In this document: one piece after another, positions 44,550 to 55,194 of the stretch | How positions within the stretch are numbered: position 1 is the stretch's first letter | Layout: each line of letters opens with the position of its first letter | Assembly (NCBI GenBank): GCA_033558025.1 | Contig: JAUCEF010000017.1 | Coordinates: 3,658,001-3,722,000 of the forward strand | DNA from: Phytophthora sp. 'mugwort' | Lineage: Eukaryota; Oomycota; Peronosporomycetes; Peronosporales; Peronosporaceae | Direction: 5' to 3' | DNA: 64,000 nt | Program-made: the position numbers and the translations under genes | Notes under the pieces: generated by a model | What the model was told of the DNA's origin: nothing | Seen by the model: only the letters and a program-made list of their open reading frames with translations | Database searches by the model: none

Positions 44550-44679
44550 CATGTTGTATACTGATCACGGTTTAACAGGAGTGATGTTTAGGTCGGAAAA
44601 AAAGCACTCTCTTTTTAAAGCACTCTCTTTTTCCGACCTAAACTTCACTCCTGTTAAACCGTGATCAGTATACAACATG
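44550..44679. repeat. ~50-bp near-perfect foldback with internal direct repeats
   Basis: Arms 44550-44598 and 44631-44679 are inverted copies of 49 bp with one mismatch (gtgatg versus gtgaag). The 32-nt centre contains aaagcactctcttttt twice. The outer side continues into mariner coding sequence on the minus strand. Confidence 0.92.
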
Positions 44680-44699
44680 TAGTATAAATAATATTTCAA

Positions 44700-44982
44700 C
44701 GTACCGGGCCATAACTTGCGAATGGCAGGGAAAACTTTGTTGATCAGCATTTTCTTGGGGTTTTGTAGTGGCTTCGAGTCATATTAACGTTTTGGTAACC
44801 AATATACCAGCTGAACGGTTTTTGGACGACCGCTGGGCTGGTACGCGCTCAATAATAGGCCATATGCCAATTTTCCCGTCGAACTCCTTTTTGGCCCTGC
44901 CGTTATAACGAGGTGTAGCAACAGCTGCTAGAAACATGACCTTACCAATGTATCTCTTGTTTGGTGTCGAGCGGTAGGGCAA
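44700..44982 (-). pseudogene. Mariner-like transposase, central part
   Basis: The minus strand reads LPYRSTPNKRYIGKVMFLAA (with P-Y-R-S-T-x-N-K-R), FDGKIGIWP, ILVTKTLI and then, after a shift, MLINKVFPAIRKLWPG. It stops being readable where the foldback begins. In intact mariners this block directly precedes the D..N.. catalytic Asp and the C-terminal part, which here is 1 kb away in the opposite orientation (43669-44088). Confidence 0.75.
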
Positions 44983-46222
44983 ACCCTCGTCAGGTTCAAA
45001 TAATATTTTGTTGTGCCCTTGTAGAGATTAGACCATCCTAAAATTCAAAGCTAACGTCGCTCCGGCGACCGTCCGTCTGTCACGCCATAACGTGATTCTA
45101 GACGCAATATCATTGGCTGCCTAGCGCAGCGGAGGCGGCCCCCGTTGTCTAAAACGGAATTCCGCCGAAGGCGGCCATTGGTGGAAAATAATTAACGATT
45201 GGTTAAAACTTGATGTATATTTTTAGCTTCATTAGGCCGTCACATATAAGGTGTGCGAGGCGCGAATGGTGTCGCTCCCGCTCGGTCTTGACGGGCTGGG
45301 ACTGCAGCTGCGCATAGACAGGTCTACCTACTGGGACCAAACCTAAACCCACCGCCGCGTAGGCGAAGGCGCTCGGCTAGTTTCCCATTAATGTGAATAA
45401 CGTCGAGCATGTGATGCATTCTGTAAGATCCACCTAGCATATTCATTTTATGTTTAAAAAACAAGAAAAAATAAAATGAGTAATTAGTTTACACGCATAA
45501 AGTACTAATCAACAGGATGCTGGACGTGCGTCAAACAGAAAACTAGACGGCGAAACATGTAAGCATCAGTCAAGGTGGTTTTACGTGCGATATTGCACGA
45601 CGTAAAAGCCAATTTGTGTTAATACCCTTCGGTGTGGTATGGAGGGTGTGACGCGCGCGGTACAGCGTGCGATCGCAGCAGAATTTCCGGGCACGTTCGG
45701 CCGCATCATTGACGGTTGAAGCCACGACTAGGAACACTTCATCGGAGCGTTCGCGTGGTACGAGGTCGACCACGATATCCGGTGTCCTCTGCTGAGCATG
45801 GCTCAGCTCGTAAACGATGAGTCCGATGACCTGTCTGCGGACAGCCATCGCCAGTTTTTTGGTAGCGATGCTGGCTCGCGACTTCGACAAGCGGTTGAAG
45901 TAGTGCCGCTTCGTTATAGGCGACAACTGCTCAGTTAATCGACGTCTTGCTACTTTGATGGGCGTTCCGCTAGTCGGCTGCGCAAGCCACCGGCTAATAG
46001 AGCCATGAATATATTCGTGGACTATTCTGATGACCTAAATTTGGTCCAGTCTCTAAAGATAAAACTGCGCTGCCAGACTTAATCCACCAAACTCGGTACG
46101 TTTTGAGTCTACTTTCGAAATAATGGTTTCTTTTAGCTGCTAAAACTCTAATATGTATTTAACCTCAAGATAGAATTACGCCAAAAATTCGCCAGGCTAC
46201 CCGCTGAAGTTCAAATTTTGAA
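44983..46222. other. Gap with one unassigned ORF
   Basis: The only longer ORF is 45570-45926 (minus, 118 codons, alkaline). It matches no family I know and its GC content exceeds the AT-rich flanks. It is not called as a gene. Confidence 0.45.
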
Positions 46223-46910
46223 ATGCTCAATTGGTATTTTAATCTGCTCCCCTTTTTGGACACACAAGACGAAGATCTGGTGGATTATTTGCCATCAGTC
46301 GCATGTAAGCGCCGGCTGCTGGATCTACTTGGAGAGCTGAAGGACGCTGAGTCCGTCTCGAAAGCTCTGCAAGGACCGGACGTCACTTTTCTTGACGTCC
46401 GCGTTTGGTTTGACGGCCCCATCACGACGAATCCTGATTTTGCTCACTATCTTGGTAATTTATTTTAATATTCATGTCCTCACAAATAAACTAATTTTAT
46501 TATTATATTTTAGGACCACGAGCTAATATTGTGCACAGTCCAGATTGCGAGGGCGGATGTGTACGAGTGCTACGAGGCCAAGCCAGCCGCCTGACCACGC
46601 GGATACGACTGCACTGGGGCCGTTTCGTGCTCTTCCGGCGCACCAAGATCAAGATGAAACAGCGGATGGAGGTTCGGATTCGTTCGTGGAGCGGCTCCAG
46701 AAGCAGAGACGTCTTGAAAAACAGCTGCCGAAGTTCGACTTCGTTACATCGATACCTCTAACGTCAAACGTGGTCAAGCGATTTTTTAGCGTCGCCCGTA
46801 CCACGTTCGGACAGCAGCGATACTCGCTACAGCAGTACCCTGGAGATGCTTCTGTTACGCGAAAATGCGAGGTTCTGGGACGTGCGCACTGTGGACGCAA
46901 TCGATTAGTA
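46223..46910 (+). pseudogene. hAT-like transposase, C-terminal part
   Basis: LLPFLDTQDEDLVDYLPSVA and DVRVWFDGPITTNPDF are followed by a probable intron (gta at 46456 to ttttag near 46513), then PRANIVHSPDCEGGCVRVLRG, LQKQRRLEKQLPKFDFV, and SNVVKRFFSVARTTFGQQR, the dimerisation block. A frame change near 46610 and another after 46830 (LEMLLRENARFWD region) break it. The domain order is that of oomycete hAT elements. The BED-like N-terminus on the minus strand at 47483-47830 could be from the same family. Confidence 0.7.
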
Positions 46911-47080
46911 CTTCTTGGATCCGTATAACTATGAAAAATCGTGTGCGGTCCACATAGGTGATATTACTGTACATAATACTATTAAAACAATGTTTAGGTT
47001 GGTCCACACTAAAGTCCCACCATTCATTCATAACATTCCACCCCGTCTCACGTGCTCACGTCCCATTACGACTGTCTCCC

Positions 47081-47430
47081 ATGCCCCGCGCACCTGGTCA
47101 ACGCGACCTGTCGCCGAAAGAAAAGATGTCCATTGCCCTTTTCAACGCGACCTGTCGCCGAAAGAAAAGATGTCGGCCGCTGAGAAATATCGTCTCAGCA
47201 CTCGAGCGGTCTGGCACCTTTAGAAGGATCGCAAAAGCATTTCGTACCTGTTGGAGCAGCCGCGCAGCGGCCGACCCCTCCCCCCCCGGCAACCGAAGCG
47301 CACGAAAGAGGAGGTAGCCGCACTGGTCGCCGCTGTGCCAGTTGTTGAGCGACAAACATTGGAATCGTTATCCAAGGCCAGCGGCACCCTGCAGACGTCA
47401 TTGTGGCGTTATGTGAAAAAAAGGGGGGGG
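47081..47430 (+). pseudogene. Mariner-like transposase N-terminal fragment
   Basis: The ATG at 47081 starts MPRAPGQRDLSPKEKMS, the usual beginning of oomycete mariner transposases. LLEQPRSGRPLPPRQPKRTK and LESLSKASGTLQTSLWRYVK, the second HTH, follow in another frame. A 33-bp segment is duplicated (47098-47130 and 47142-47174), which repeats RDLSPKEKM and shifts the frame. It ends in an A7G10-like tract near 47415. Confidence 0.6.
47098..47174. repeat. 33-bp direct repeat, period 44
   Basis: tcaacgcgacctgtcgccga...gatgtc occurs exactly at 47098-47130 and at 47142-47174. Confidence 0.95.
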
Positions 47431-47482
47431 GGAATTTGTGTAGCTAGAATTACAAATTGCAAGTATAATATAAGTTAGATAG

Positions 47483-47830
47483 AAACGTAAAGACGACCAA
47501 TATTAGCGTACCGACGAGACAGCTTGTTCTCACAGAAAGATAGAGGCAAGTTAGACTTGACAAGCCACTCCAGCCACCCGGAAAGGTTTTGGGCGGAGTG
47601 GCGAACATTGAACCAGTGTCACCGGGCGTTGTAGCCAGCATCTCCTCGGTGTAGCTGGGACGTTGGCGCGTAATTTGCTGGACGAGGTTAGTAAACCCCG
47701 TCGATGCCACGTTTCCGGACCGCGCTGCACCGACAGCGGAATTACTCCACAATTACCAATTCGTACTGGTCGCGGCACGGCCAGGAGTAAAATTCGGCAA
47801 CCTGCCTGTTGGTGAAGGTGATGGAGCGAG
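47483..47830 (-). pseudogene. BED-finger-like N-terminal fragment of a hAT-type element
   Basis: The minus strand reads WPCRDQYELVIVE, a Cys-containing FRCRC..VRKRG part, GFTNLVQQITRQRPSY (BED-like G-x-TNL...H, His replaced), then WLEWLV..LPLSFCENKLSRRY. This resembles the head of oomycete hAT proteins. It is short, frame-shifted and lacks a clear zinc-ligand set. Confidence 0.4.
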
Positions 47831-48046
47831 TCACGGGGATCGTGGGGTCGGATGCTGTTTGGAGTAGATCTAAAGTGTGGAGACTAGTTTACTTTTCAGA
47901 CTTTTAACGGAATGGCCACAAATCATTCCAATAGATTATCGAAGTCACAATGGGAAGTCATAAATAACCGATTTTTTCAAATATCGCTCTAAAATAGATT
48001 ATTAGCTCGCATCTATTGCAATAATTGCCAGCCCAATTTATTTTTC
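47831..48046. other. Short AT-rich spacer
   Basis: Nothing recognised between the hAT scrap and the molybdopterin-domain scrap. Confidence 0.4.
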
Positions 48047-48193
48047 GGCAGCCCTGCTCAAGGCCGTGCAGGAGGAACGAAATTCAACACGCGTTTTACG
48101 GTGGAAAGTCGCGACGTGGAGGAGGTCAAACAGGTCGTTAACAAGCTCGTGAAGCTGGTCAAGGGCAACATCGCCGATTCCAAATATAGGTAA
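48047..48193 (+). pseudogene. Scrap of a third molybdopterin-binding-domain gene
   Basis: The plus strand reads AALLKAVQEE (like A-x-x-L-K-x-V-Q-K-E of copy 1), then after a small deletion TKFNTRFTVESRDVEEVKQV and VNKLVKLVKGNIAD, ending at a TAA at 48191. It aligns with the last 45 residues of the genes at 32252 and 53265 (SFNTRLTVEGRDAEEV). Only the last exon's end is left. It is in the opposite orientation to both intact copies. Confidence 0.75.
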
Positions 48194-48447
48194 CATAATA
48201 GAGCTGGTTGCGGTGACACCAAAGGTTCATCTGAATATTGGTCGGCTTCACTTGTATAGGTCACGACCATCGAGACGTAATACTAGAACTGCAATTTCCT
48301 ACCAAAAATTACCAATTCCGTCTAGGAGGGATGACACGCAAAATCTTCGAGCCAAGTTTTCTTCTCGCCCCTCCTGACGTCAGTCCCCCCTCCGCGTTCT
48401 GACCACAACGCATCTTGCCTCTTTCGACGCCTCGAGTCCCTTCGAGC
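48194..48447. promoter_or_regulatory. EDC4 upstream region
   Basis: 254 bp between the scrap and the EDC4 start. Pyrimidine-rich patches (tgcctctttcgac) precede the ATG by about 30 bp. No clear initiator match was fixed. Confidence 0.3.
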
Positions 48448-51400
48448 ATGAGTGCGCGCAGCGACAGCGGTCACAGCCGCAACAGCAGCACAGCCAGCAG
48501 CGGCTTGGCGCCGCCACCGCCGCCTCCGGGCAGCGTCCCCATGCCGCCCAACCCCAGTGCAGGTGCGTCAACCGTTGGCCACGATTGTTCCCTATATAGA
48601 GGGGATGCCGTGCCACTAACCCGCATCTGTGATGTATCCAACCATACCAATAGCCCGCTTTTCGCCACTCGACCACGTTTCCCCCGAGGTGACACAAAGC
48701 AACCCGCTGCACCAGTTGCTGCAGCAACAGCATCAATTTCCTCTGGCGTCTCCTCCCCCGCCTATGTCCAGCCCGAACCAGTTCCTGCAGCAGTTCCTGG
48801 CTTCGTCCGCCAGCTCCATGCCCATGCCCAACAGCCACCTGCGCTCCATGCCGGGCCCCATGAGCGCTCCAAGCTCATTACTGCCTCAGTTCCAACAGAA
48901 TCTGCCAGGTCACGGAGCTTTTCCGCCGCCCAGATCGACCCCGTTGCCCCCCGCCTTCTCTCAATTCCATCCCGTGCCCAGTCTCTCTTCTACTGCTGGT
49001 GGAATGTACGCTACTGCTCCACGCAATGCAACAACTGCCTCTATGGACGGCAGTCGCAGCAACGGAGCTGGTGGATCCGCTTCCAGCTCCCTGACAGGTT
49101 CTCCCAGACGTGCAGGGAGTGCTACAGGATTCGGAGCTGCGGACGCCCCCACGACCCCTCCGGGAGTGAGACTTAGTGGAGAGACGGTCGAGTACCACCC
49201 GCGTGGAGACAATGTTCCAGGTGAGGGCAGATCATTGGAGGTTATGCCGATTACGCTTTACAGTTCGGAACGCACTTCGCAACTGGGTAACTTAATCTCG
49301 GTGAACGAGCATTTTATTTCGTACCCGATCAGGAACGGATTGATCCGTGTGATTAGCCAGAGCTCGGTGGATAGATTATTGCTGCGCAAGCACGAGCACC
49401 ACACGGTCTCGGAGCTAGCGTTCTTTAGCAGCAAGTCGGACTTGTTGTTGAGTTCTGGTACGGACCACCACATTGCTATTTGGGCGATTGAGAACGACCC
49501 AATGAGTCGTGAGCTGATCAAGTTGGTGCCTACCCAAGCGCAGCGTGTGAAGTGGCACCCATCGGACTCGAACAAGATTGCGATTGCCAATGGAAGCGTA
49601 GTGTTTATTGCTGACCTGTCGGAAGTTGACGCCGATGGCACCGGGGCCGAGAACCTTTACGACATCAGTATCGTGTGCGGCCAGACATCCGGTCAGATTG
49701 ACGATATGGCGTTTTCGCCTGGAAGTGGCGAATGTGTTCTCACTGCTGGCAGCGACGGTTTCGTGCAAGTGTATCGCGTTCAGGACCGACTTCCTGGCCA
49801 GCCTGCCGAGTTTATTCATCGGTTTGAGCCATTCAACGGTGGAGTTGTGAACAGTCTCCATTTCTACAGCGGCAATTTCTTGAATCAGCCAGGTCTATTG
49901 GTTGGTGGTGAAGCCAACACCCGTTTGTCGTTGTGGAATGCGGCGCTGACGGAAAATACACCTCCCGTGTGCTATCAAACAGTGACGCTTCGTGACGACG
50001 CCCGGGGAGACTCGACGCTGATCCATGAGACGATCTTTGACCCAACTACGCAGTTCTTGTTCGTGGCTGACCGCGCTAAGCCGTTGGTGTACGCTTTTCA
50101 TTTGGCCCCCAGTTCTGATGCCCGTACACCGCGCCGGTTCGACAACGTAACAGAGTTCGCTCTTGCTTACCCAGTGCTTAGCATGGGCTTGCTGAATCGT
50201 ACTTCTCAGAGCCAGCCAGCACGCGATGGCAACGATGTGGCCTCTACGCTGGGTGGCCTTAACTTCATCATGCAGCTCTACTGCCTGCAGACACAAGCAA
50301 TTCAACGGTATCACGTGGGCGCAAGGGAATGCTATGTCCCTGGTGCGCATGGCTCGCTCGAGGAAGAAGTTGAGGCTGGTGAAAGCGTCAGCCAAACGGT
50401 CGGTGCTGTGACGACCGAAGGAGAGGGGTCTTACCAGACCGCAGCCGAATCTCCACGGGCTGCGCCTGCAGCAATTTCAGCTCCCGAGACTGAAATTGAT
50501 GTCCGGGCTCCAGAAGAAGATGGAGAAGGAAGCAACGCCGACCAGCATGCCCCATTACGCACTGGTCCTCCCAACGGACTCCCGCCTACTCCTTCGTCTC
50601 CAGGTGCTAGGAGCACTCGAAGCACTCGAAGCACGCGTAGCACCGGTGCTCGATCGTTGCATCCAGCTACCGGTGACGATGCAGCCTCCGCTTCAGCGTC
50701 GTCGGTGACCGGTGACGATGGAATGCTTCCTAATTTGCGTTTCTACAACCGTTCATCGCCGTCTTCTTCCGTTCGTGCGTTCCAGGATGAATCTTCTGTG
50801 CAGTACGACCCGTCCATTGATGGCACTGCCAGCGAAACACAGCAACAGACGCTTCTTGGCGCACTTCGTCGAATGGAGGCGGCACAGCTCCAGCGTGACG
50901 AGGAGCTCCGTGAGCAGATGCGTGTAGTTTTCGGTGGTCTAGGTAACCACCTGACAGCGCAGCTTTCCACCCAGGTGGAAAAGTCCATTCAGAAGCAGCT
51001 GCAGTCGGTGCTGGTGCCCGCTATGGGCCGTATTGTCTTGCATACGATGGAGAACAACTTTATGAAGCCCGTGCAGAATGGATTCCAGCACGTTATTAGC
51101 GAGAAGCTGATCCCGCTGATGGAGCAGAAGCTGGATGACTCCCTGGCGACATCGCTGCCTGACCAGCTCGCCAATGGCGTTGATGACATGGTTCAGCGTG
51201 TAGTCGAAGATGTTCGCCAACCCGTGCGTGAGTCGTTCCGTGAATGCTTCCAAGACATTTTGATTCCGTCTTTTCAGGCTGCTACACAGAAGATGTTCGA
51301 GCAGATCAACGACACTTTTGTACAGGGCACACGCAGTGCATTTGAGAGCAGTGGTCAAAGCACCAGTAATGCTAAGGTTAGAAGCCAACTGGAGCAGCTG

Positions 51401-51922
51401 ACGAGGGTAGTGGAAGGCTTGTCCCAGCAGGTGGAACAACTGAGCTCAGCTGTCAATGCTGGAGGTGTTGGTGAAGCAATAATTCCCGCTGCCATGTCTG
51501 CTGAGGAGCTTCAGCTGGAGGCACAGAAGAACACGGTGCTGGACTGCCTTTCACGTAACGATTGGGAAGAGGCATTTAAGTTCGCACTTGGTGCGCAAAA
51601 CGTAAATCTCGTGGCGTTCGCGTGTCAGCATTGTGATCCTCGACTTGTTCTCAGCAGCCGTCCGCCCAAGCTCTCACAGATGCTGATTTTGTGCCTGGTG
51701 CAGCAGTTGGGGGCCGACCTTGCGGATGATCTCGAGACGAAGCTGAACTGGCTGCGCGAGTCGCTTCTTGTTATGGACGTGCGCGATCAGACCATCGCTG
51801 GCTTTGTGACTAGCGTGTTGCAGGAGCTGCAGACAGGTCTGAACAGTGTGCCAACGCAGTTCCGCGACTCGCAGTACACTCTTCTGCATCACGTACTCAA
51901 CTCGATGCTTAACTCGGCTTGA
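48448..51922 (+). CDS. EDC4: Enhancer of mRNA-decapping protein 4 (EDC4/Ge-1/Varicose)
   Basis: Scaffold of the cytoplasmic mRNA decapping complex (P bodies), binding DCP1 and DCP2. Two exons, 48448-48562 and 48654-51922 (intron 91 nt), give 1127 residues with no frame break. Residues 1-215 are Pro/Ser/Gln/Met-rich and disordered (APPPPPPGSVPMPP). About 230-550 form the WD40-like propeller (SDLLLSSGTDHHIAIWAI, VKWHPSDSNKIAIANGS, DDMAFSPGSGECVLTAGSDG). A Ser/Thr/Arg-rich linker follows with SARSTRSTRSTRSTG-type repeats near 690. Coiled-coil segments lie at about 770-1000 (ALRRMEAAQLQRDEELREQ). The conserved C-terminal helical domain is at about 1010-1127 (LDCLSRNDWEEAFKFALGA, HHVLNSML). That order is diagnostic. 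The start is the first ATG of exon 1; phase 1 joins cleanly across the intron. Confidence 0.9.
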
Positions 51923-53264
51923 TAGTCGTAGCAAAGGTAGAAAATGTCAACAAAATTACAAGGTTTGTTTCTGGTTAGGCGGGCCAGTTCAGCACAGTGA
52001 GCGAATAAATGTTGCGGTCGTTGGAACTTGATCCGTGTTTATTCTTCGTTTTAGGAACCATATATCTCGACGCAGGCCTGGTCTTTGCTCTATATGTATA
52101 TGCACCCAGCTGCTGTTTTTGTGATCGAGATATATGGCTCCTACTACAGTTGTAAAACATCATGCGTTGAAATTTCCGGTGTGTTTGGCCTCCAAAAAGA
52201 CCGAACGTGTGCATGCCGGTGGAGTACCGCCACGTCCTTAAATTGAATACAATAATTTTATCTCGTAAAACTTGTGAAGGAAAGAGCTAAAAATTTCTAC
52301 AGTTTTCTGGGCACCTTCGTCTGCCTTAACGACGCCTGCTCGGACGTTGACAATTCGGTTGGCATATTATTTTGCGGCGTCCAGTACATAAGCCGATGTC
52401 ATCTACTTGTTGGCCAACAAGTCTGCGGAAACGGTTTACATCACATCGGAGGGATTGCACTTATTCAAGAACTCGACGAGTAATCGAAGATGTTGCTGGT
52501 CCCTGTACTTAATGAGGAAAACGGAATCGTTCAGGCTATTACAATAATGTTGAAAGTTTCCAGCACCGCAGCCAATTTGCGTTCATTTGTCATATTTGCC
52601 AAGACAATGACCCGATAGACGATAGAACACCGCACCTTTGTGATCATTGGTGGGGAGGGGGGATCCAGTTAGAATTGTGTCCGAGAACGACCTGCGCACT
52701 TCGGCAAAAAAAACTGCTCATATTGCAGCTCACATATCTTTTCACGTTGCCTAGTACAATATGGCAGTGAATGTGAGTCCTGGAAGAAATATTTGTCAAG
52801 GTGGCAACGACGTCAACAGTGACGTATTTTACTGTGACAGCTTCACCGAAAACCAGTTACGCTTCAGTGACCTTCCCACACAGCATTAAAAATGTATGTT
52901 TCAAGAACACGTGAGCGGACTGTACCCGCCCATGGCACGTTCCTTACGCTCAGAGCAGGAAGACGTGCGGAGGTCGGGCTTGGAGGACGCCTGGATGTGG
53001 CAAAATTGTTCTGCATGCCGGTGGTGTGCGGCGCAGTTTAGCAAACGCTTAGATAAATCTGCATCACCGTATTCAGTTTTTGTAGTACTACAATATTGTG
53101 GTTGGTCCTAATTTCGCAAACTCTCGCAGTACGCTGAGTTTCTACAGCGGTGGTCTCTTGCTCAAATGTTCAGCACCAAACAATACTTCATTCCAAAGCA
53201 GCAATTACGGGGAACTGTACAATATGGTACTCATAAAAAAAACTGATGAAAACCTTTAAGCATT
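51923..53264. other. Gap between EDC4 and the second molybdopterin-domain gene
   Basis: No gene is supported. Small ORFs (52274-52483, 52896-53111) lack any family signature. The first ~100 bases are presumed EDC4 3' UTR. Confidence 0.5.
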
Positions 53265-54289
53265 CTACTTGTCAGAAGGAGCCTCGTGCTCGCCATCGAA
53301 CAGTTTTACGATTTTGTTGCTAACTTCCTTGACTTCAGCCTCGCCGCGTCCTTCAATTGTAAGATGAGTGTTAAAACTTGTGTCGCGAACGCCCATCTCA
53401 TCTTTCGTGAGGTTCACATAACTCCCGATCGCAATATTCGGGTGTGCATTTTGTAATGCTGTCAGCTGAGCCGCAATATCACCTTCCAGCTTCAGCGTTT
53501 TAACCTGCGGATCAGCGGTAGAAATTAGCACAATTAATTACCAAGGCTTCGGTCATGCAGTCACTTACGATAGCGCGATAGATAGGCACACCAACGAAGT
53601 GTTCCTCGTTAGACGTAAGCATGGAGCGAACCATCGACGGAATGCCAGGCAGGATGTACACGTTCTCCACGACAGCGATCGGCGTCCAGAACTCAGTCGT
53701 GAGCGTCTTGCAGCCAGTAGGCAGTAGCGCCATCCGCTTGCGCCCTTCGGTCATTTTACCTGCACAGTTCGCCATAGCAGCTTCCAGTCCTTTCATCGTA
53801 GCTTCATGATATTCAACGCCAAGTCCAAACGCTTTCGCCTATCAACAAACAACCAAAACAAAAACGTTACTAAGTAGTACGACAACCACATTCACCGACT
53901 CAAAGCTAAAGGAAACTGTAGCATACCACACTCTCATAGGTGATGTCGTCGTGGGTGGGTCCGATGCCTCCCGTCGTGAACACGTAGCCACTGGAACCAA
54001 CCATCTGCGACAATTTCTGCACCGTCGAGAGAATGGCGTCCTCCTCGTCGGGGATCACCACGACGCGCTTTAGGTCGATGCCTCGACGGAACATGAGCTT
54101 AGAGATCCAGTGTGAATTGGTGTCCAGTGTCTGCAGATAAATATTGCCAAGGTAAAGGAATATTTTGGCAAAAGGGAGTTAGCGAAAGACTGGGTAATCC
54201 ATATTGTATACTACTGAGACCTTTCCAGTGAGTACTTCATTGGCGATGACACAGATGGCAGCGCGCGGGGCGGGTTGAGTGGCCGACAT
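53265..54289 (-). CDS. Molybdopterin-binding (MoaB/Mog-like) domain protein, copy 2
   Basis: 260 residues from four exons: 54289-54221, 54130-53927, 53838-53569 and 53504-53265. All three intron positions match copy 1. It starts MSATQPAPRAAICVIANEVL, then TLDTNSHWISKLMFRRGIDL, VFTTGGIGPTHDDITYESV (pterin loop with Asp), AKAFGLGVEYHEA, VYILPGIPSMVRSML and SFNTHLTIEGRGEAEV. It differs from copy 1 mainly in exon 3 (two residues shorter) and the C-terminus (no extended loop). Exon 2 is the most conserved. Both copies have intact frames and splice signals, so both are probably expressed. The reaction is not known for the stand-alone form. Confidence 0.85.
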
Positions 54290-55194
54290 AAGGCGGACAG
54301 AAAGACCGATTGAGCTCTTGATCCTGCAACTGCGATGAAGCCCAGGAAGGCGAACGTGCCTCATCATAACTGTGTCCAAATGCCTCAAAATGCATCTTAA
54401 GATGATTTTCTACCAATCATACGGTATATACCTTTACTGATTGGCAAACAGTTGAGTTGTTAACTAAAGATTTTTTTAACTGTATTTTCTATAAAGAGTT
54501 GTATTACCCTACCGCACAATCGCAGTCATAGGCGACAACTCTCAAACATGGGCACCAGAACATTTGTTAATCATTTCGTGAGTTACTGTACCTCTAGTTT
54601 GTATAGTATACAAAGTTTAATGATTTGATTCTAAAAAGGCGCATTTTGCGCCCTTTTAGAAATCTACGGTAGTTCCAGAGGGTGTATCCATCTCATCAAT
54701 GATTGTAAATTGATGTTAGTCCTTTAGGACCTGAAAATCCCTTAGTGGCCCTCTGTGGGCCTGTAAGTTTGCCAGTCAAACTTGTCAAACCAAAAGTTCA
54801 GCATATCAGATGAATCCCTTCCACCACGTGGCGGAGCTGCTGACAATGGATGGGAGGGATATCATTTGCAAATGAGCGGAAAGAGCGACAGCAGCAGTGA
54901 CAGCAACGGCGACATCTGCGGCTTTTGCGGAGGAGCATATGCGACTGGGAGGCTATGCAGGAAGCGCTCATCGAGCGCGGCAAGCTGCGCAGTGGGCCGA
55001 CGCAGGGAGCATGAAAGAAGGTTCGGAGAGCGGTGTGTCCTATGTATATTTCAAGTTCAGAAGAGTAGACTTCTGAAGGCACGCGTCGTCCGTGTGCCAA
55101 AGTGCGTTATGAGAGAGATCGGAGTCCGTTAGCATGCCTGAAGCACGCACACACAAGTACCATTTCATTCTTGACATTTCTCTCGCGTTGCTAT
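54290..55194. other. Gap: promoter side and piggyBac flank
   Basis: No gene. A 13-bp imperfect hairpin ctaaaaaggcgca/tgcgcccttttag lies at 54631-54659. Motifs such as tggccctctgtgggcct (54744) recur with changes at 57163 (tggccctctctgagcct), on the other side of the piggyBac pseudogene. Confidence 0.45.

Noticed and set aside
45570..45926. 118-codon minus-strand ORF
   Set aside because: No family match by eye and no splice or promoter context.
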